A program made the translations under genes and the position numbers. From contig NZ_QUZK01000005.1 in assembly GCF_003410055.1 (NCBI RefSeq), positions 1 to 64,000 of the forward strand: DNA of 64,000 bases, given 5' to 3'. This stretch comes from Wenzhouxiangella sediminis (GTDB lineage: Bacteria; Pseudomonadota; Gammaproteobacteria; Xanthomonadales; Wenzhouxiangellaceae). Positions 60,980 through 64,000 of the stretch are shown in pieces. Each line of letters starts with the position of its first letter. Positions within the stretch are counted from its first letter, which is position 1. The notes under the pieces were generated by a model. The model searched no databases and was not told the origin of the DNA. It was given only the letters and a program-made list of their open reading frames with translations.

Positions 60980-63900
60980 GACCCAAGAACCCCGCGCGGC
61001 TGCCGTTTCATGGCCTGTTGTCTTTGGTATTGCTGCTATTCGCAATGTCCGGGCCGGTTCTGGGGGACGTCATTCTTCCGGAAGACTATCCACCCCAAGG
61101 CTTGGAGGCACCACAGGCGCTGCGGAACGTCGATGACTACTTCGGCCCGGTCGAGCGACACGGCAATCTGCTGACGACTGCCACGGAATGGCCTCTGGAT
61201 TCCTACGTCGAAGACGAACTCAACGTGGCGATTCGACAAGCCCTCACGGAGATCGTTATCGGGAATCAAGGCGACCGTTTCGATTTCGTGATGGTCCTGA
61301 CGACGTTTCCGATCGAGCTGAGGTCTGAAGAGCTCGCGGCGAACGGCATGTACTGGTCCGTCAGCAATGCCGTCGAGGGGATCGGATTGCCAGCTTTCGA
61401 TCAGAGCGCGGATTGGGGATCGAGCGGCCGCCTGCAAGGGTTCATCGACTTGGGGCAGGCCAGCGCGGAGCGGCTCTTCCCCCAGTCGCGCGAATATCAG
61501 TATCTTTTGACGACCGCCGCGCACGAGCTGATGCACCGCTGGTCCAGCTACGTAGGCTATATGGATAGCGGCACGATCAAGGCCGATCTGTTGGGCCATG
61601 CCGACAGCCACTGGAATTCGCTGCTGGATACCCAGGCTTCAGTGATGTACGGACACGACTGGATCGAGCAGGGTGAATCCGAGTACCAGAGTGGTCCGGT
61701 AACCCGCCGCTACTCGGCCCTAGATCTGTATCTCGCGGGCCTCGCCGATAGTAGTGAGGTCCCGCCGATGCTTCGGCTCAGGTCTCCCCAGCCGGATGTG
61801 CCAGAGTTCCCCGAGGCCGGTCTCTCGATCGAAGCCGACCCGGAATGGATCGCCATAGAGAACGTAATCGACGCCGAAGGTCCTCGGGTTCCGGGCGTCG
61901 TCGAGTCACAGAAGCATTTTCGAGCGGCGCTCGTGATCGTTAGGCGCCCCGAAGAGAGCATTCCGGCGGGGTTGATGGCCTCGGTGGAACGGCTCCGTCG
62001 TGACATTCAGGAACGTTTCTCGTCTCTCGTCGGTGGCCGGGCGGTACTGCATATCGTTCCGGAATCCGTGGCTCGCGCCGCGCCGGGATTGCCTCATCCG
62101 CTGGAAGGCAGTACACCGTCGCAAACCCCGGAGGTCGCCGTTGGGCTTGCGCTCGATTGGCTCGAGCAAGTCCAGGGGCTACAAGGCTTCTGGACGGATC
62201 GAGAAGGCAGCCGCTGGCGAGATACGGCATCTGCCGTTCAGGCGTTTCGCATGCTTCGCCCGGGGTCGAGCGCGTTGCCGGTGGCGGAAGCCGCTGCGCT
62301 GGAGGCAAACCCCGACACACTCGAAGCCCTGGCCTGGCGTGCGCGAGCGTTGCCGGGGGAAAGCGGCAAGGACGCGGAAACCGTCGAACAACTGCTTGCC
62401 CTGCAACGATCAGATGGCGGTTGGGGGTTGACGGTCCAGCATCAGTCCAGCGTCGAGGACACGGCTGGCGTTCTGAAGGCCTTCTGGGATGTCATGCCAG
62501 AACACGCCAGTAGTGAGGCGCTTGAATTCGTGGCTGGGGCGCAGAACGTCGACGGAGGCTGGGGAAGCTACCCGGGCGCTCAGACGCATTTTCCGCCGAC
62601 GCTTTCGGCAATCGAGGCGCTGTCGCTTCCGATTGCCACCCACTCTGAGGCACTGCAATCGGGCAGGGATTGGCTTGCCTCTCGGCACAGGCCGAGTGGG
62701 GAGTTCAGGCATGAAGGTGAGATGTTTGCCCCGGGCGGTGCGGCGCGTGCCCTGGCGCTTCTGATCGGCCACGATGTCGATCCCTTGCTGTTCGACTCCA
62801 CCGCATCTTGGCTGTCAAGGCAGCAGGGCGAATCGGGAGACTGGAGCGGAAGCGCGTTCTCGACGGCCAGTGCCATTCTGGTGCTGGGGCGCCTGGAGCT
62901 GCCCAATCTCCAGATCGATGGGCAGCCATCCGCCCAACCCGAGACTCCGATCGTGGGCTCGCTGCTCCAGTTGTCGGCTCGTGTCGCCAACTCCGGGCGC
63001 GAGACGGCGCCGCCATCCACGACTCGGTGGTACCTAGGCGATCCGCGCGAGGGTGGTACGGCGATTTCCGGACCGATCCAGGTTCCGGAGCTTCCTGCCG
63101 GCTCTTCGCAGCTCGTCGAATTCCTGTGGGAGACGGATTCCCAGCCGGGTGAGCAGGATGTCTGGGTCGCCGTGGAGGGACAAGCCGGACTGGAAGAATG
63201 GACGCTCGAAGACAACTACCGACACTTGCCAATCCTCGTTTCCGATCCGCCCGAAGGTCCGGAGCTCGCCCTGCATCCGAGCGCGATTTCGGTTTCGCCG
63301 GCCGCAATCGACTCCGTTCCAACTGAGGTGCAAGTCACGGGAACGCTATGGAACCACGGCGGCACCAGCGTGAACGATACGGCGCTGGTCCTGATCGATA
63401 CCCAGTCCGCGCCGCCGACGATTTTGGCCGAAACATTCGTTGACGCCCCCGCGGGTGGAGAATCGGCCTTTGACGTTTCCTTTGAGTACGACGGAAGCCA
63501 AAGCAGCCAGCTGTTGTTGGCCGCCGATCCGAATGGCCTGGTTGCGGACGCCGACCGAAGTAACAACGAAGCCGAAGTCGGCTTGACCGTGAGCACGGGC
63601 ATCGATGTGGCGGTGGAATCCATCGCCCTTGAGCCCGAAGAGGCGCCCTATGCCGGTCATCCTCTCGAGATCAGGGTGGAGCTGGCCAACAGGGGGCTTG
63701 CCGCTGCGCCTTCTTTTGCCGTAGACATCGACGTACTGGACAGCGAGGGGCAGCCGGTCCACGAGGCGACGACCAGCCTGTCCATGGACTCCCTTTCCAG
63801 CACGTTTCGCAATGTCGACTGGCAGCCCGCTACGCCCGGCATCTACACGGTGTCGGTCCAGGCCGATCCGGAAGCATTGCTGGATGACGTCGATCCGCTC

Positions 63901-64000
63901 AACAACGAGCTCGAAGCTTCGTTCGAAGTGACCGTGGCGGAGGGCATGAATCTCCGACTCGACCCACTTTCGGTCTTGGCTCTGCCCGACCCGGGTGTCG
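60976..64000 (+). CDS. Large exported HExxH / cyclase-repeat / CARDB-like protein, cut by window end
   Basis: The frame is open for 1008 codons to the window edge, and I checked it line by line without finding a stop. TTG 60976 is the start: GGGGAG lies six bases upstream, and no other start codon occurs between the preceding in-frame stop at 60856 and this point. A signal peptide (about 1-30) is followed by a peptidase-like region with AHELMHRW (His183, Glu184, His187) and SALDLYLAGL downstream. Alpha-helical repeats with QRSDGGWG (about 477) and AQNVDGGWG (about 522) resemble squalene-cyclase-type barrels. Three or more Ig-like CARDB-type domains follow from about residue 656. The C-terminus is missing. 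I do not know a characterised protein with this order. Confidence 0.82.
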   Translation, partial: MRPKNPARLPFHGLLSLVLLLFAMSGPVLGDVILPEDYPPQGLEAPQALRNVDDYFGPVERHGNLLTTATEWPLDSYVEDELNVAIRQALTEIVIGNQGDRFDFVMVLTTFPIELRSEELAANGMYWSVSNAVEGIGLPAFDQSADWGSSGRLQGFIDLGQASAERLFPQSREYQYLLTTAAHELMHRWSSYVGYMDSGTIKADLLGHADSHWNSLLDTQASVMYGHDWIEQGESEYQSGPVTRRYSALDLYLAGLADSSEVPPMLRLRSPQPDVPEFPEAGLSIEADPEWIAIENVIDAEGPRVPGVVESQKHFRAALVIVRRPEESIPAGLMASVERLRRDIQERFSSLVGGRAVLHIVPESVARAAPGLPHPLEGSTPSQTPEVAVGLALDWLEQVQGLQGFWTDREGSRWRDTASAVQAFRMLRPGSSALPVAEAAALEANPDTLEALAWRARALPGESGKDAETVEQLLALQRSDGGWGLTVQHQSSVEDTAGVLKAFWDVMPEHASSEALEFVAGAQNVDGGWGSYPGAQTHFPPTLSAIEALSLPIATHSEALQSGRDWLASRHRPSGEFRHEGEMFAPGGAARALALLIGHDVDPLLFDSTASWLSRQQGESGDWSGSAFSTASAILVLGRLELPNLQIDGQPSAQPETPIVGSLLQLSARVANSGRETAPPSTTRWYLGDPREGGTAISGPIQVPELPAGSSQLVEFLWETDSQPGEQDVWVAVEGQAGLEEWTLEDNYRHLPILVSDPPEGPELALHPSAISVSPAAIDSVPTEVQVTGTLWNHGGTSVNDTALVLIDTQSAPPTILAETFVDAPAGGESAFDVSFEYDGSQSSQLLLAADPNGLVADADRSNNEAEVGLTVSTGIDVAVESIALEPEEAPYAGHPLEIRVELANRGLAAAPSFAVDIDVLDSEGQPVHEATTSLSMDSLSSTFRNVDWQPATPGIYTVSVQADPEALLDDVDPLNNELEASFEVTVAEGMNLRLDPLSVLALPDPGV

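Overview
The window is GC-rich bacterial DNA, almost entirely coding, from what looks like a gammaproteobacterium. The evidence is the gene order leuS-lptE-holA-nadD-rsfS-rlmH-maf-rng-yhdP-tldD-pmbA, a tpiA-secG-tRNA-Leu-nuoA-to-N block, and an LPS-exporting Gram-negative envelope. Paired ECF-like sigma factor and Ser/Thr kinase genes, plus exoproteins ending in a DRFE-type tail, suggest a Xanthomonadales or Wenzhouxiangella-like lineage. That placement is inference.

Layout. 0-4 kb: the activated methyl cycle (metK, ahcY, metF). 4-9.3 kb: a minus-strand CPXCG protein and secreted isoaspartyl peptidase, a MAPEG protein, a Nudix hydrolase, a secreted beta-propeller-like protein, a Pol I-like 5'-3' exonuclease and an HNH nuclease. 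9.5-12.2 kb: a DegP/DegQ protease and a secreted zinc protease. 12.3-15.9 kb: a four-gene MCE lipid transporter (STAS-permease fusion, ATPase, MlaD-like protein, auxiliary lipoprotein). 15.9-19.1 kb: a response regulator with a degenerate GGDEF domain, a DUF2937 protein and an M17 aminopeptidase. 19.2-25 kb: an ECF-like sigma factor, a kinase-TPR protein, a beta-helix exoprotein, a Sel1 protein and an acidic lipoprotein. 25-41 kb: the leuS-to-pmbA housekeeping run, then YceI and DUF2845 proteins. 41.2-57.5 kb: tpiA, secG, tRNA-Leu(GAG) and all fourteen nuo genes with separate nuoC and nuoD. 57.7-64 kb: a DUF456 protein, a polytopic membrane protein, and a two-gene exported locus whose second gene runs off the window edge. 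That last gene is an uninterrupted frame of more than 1000 codons combining an HExxH peptidase-like region, cyclase-like repeats and CARDB-like domains.

The genes work in a few blocks. SAM is made by MetK, and its product SAH is recycled by AhcY and MetF. The MCE operon probably moves lipids across the envelope, and LptE serves LPS export. HolA, LeuS, RsfS, RlmH and RNase G serve replication and translation. TldD/PmbA process peptides, and complex I drives respiration.

The most unusual layer is intergenic. Short tandem units (7-mers CCTGAAA and CCCGGAA, and a 10-mer CACAGATGAA) are arranged as inverted arms around short spacers. They sit at gene borders and inside operons: between ahcY and metF, after pmbA, between nuoK and nuoL, and after nuoN. 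There is also a perfect 26-bp inverted repeat before maf and a 106-bp imperfect palindrome between nuoL and nuoM. No insertion sequence, CRISPR array, prophage or rRNA was found.
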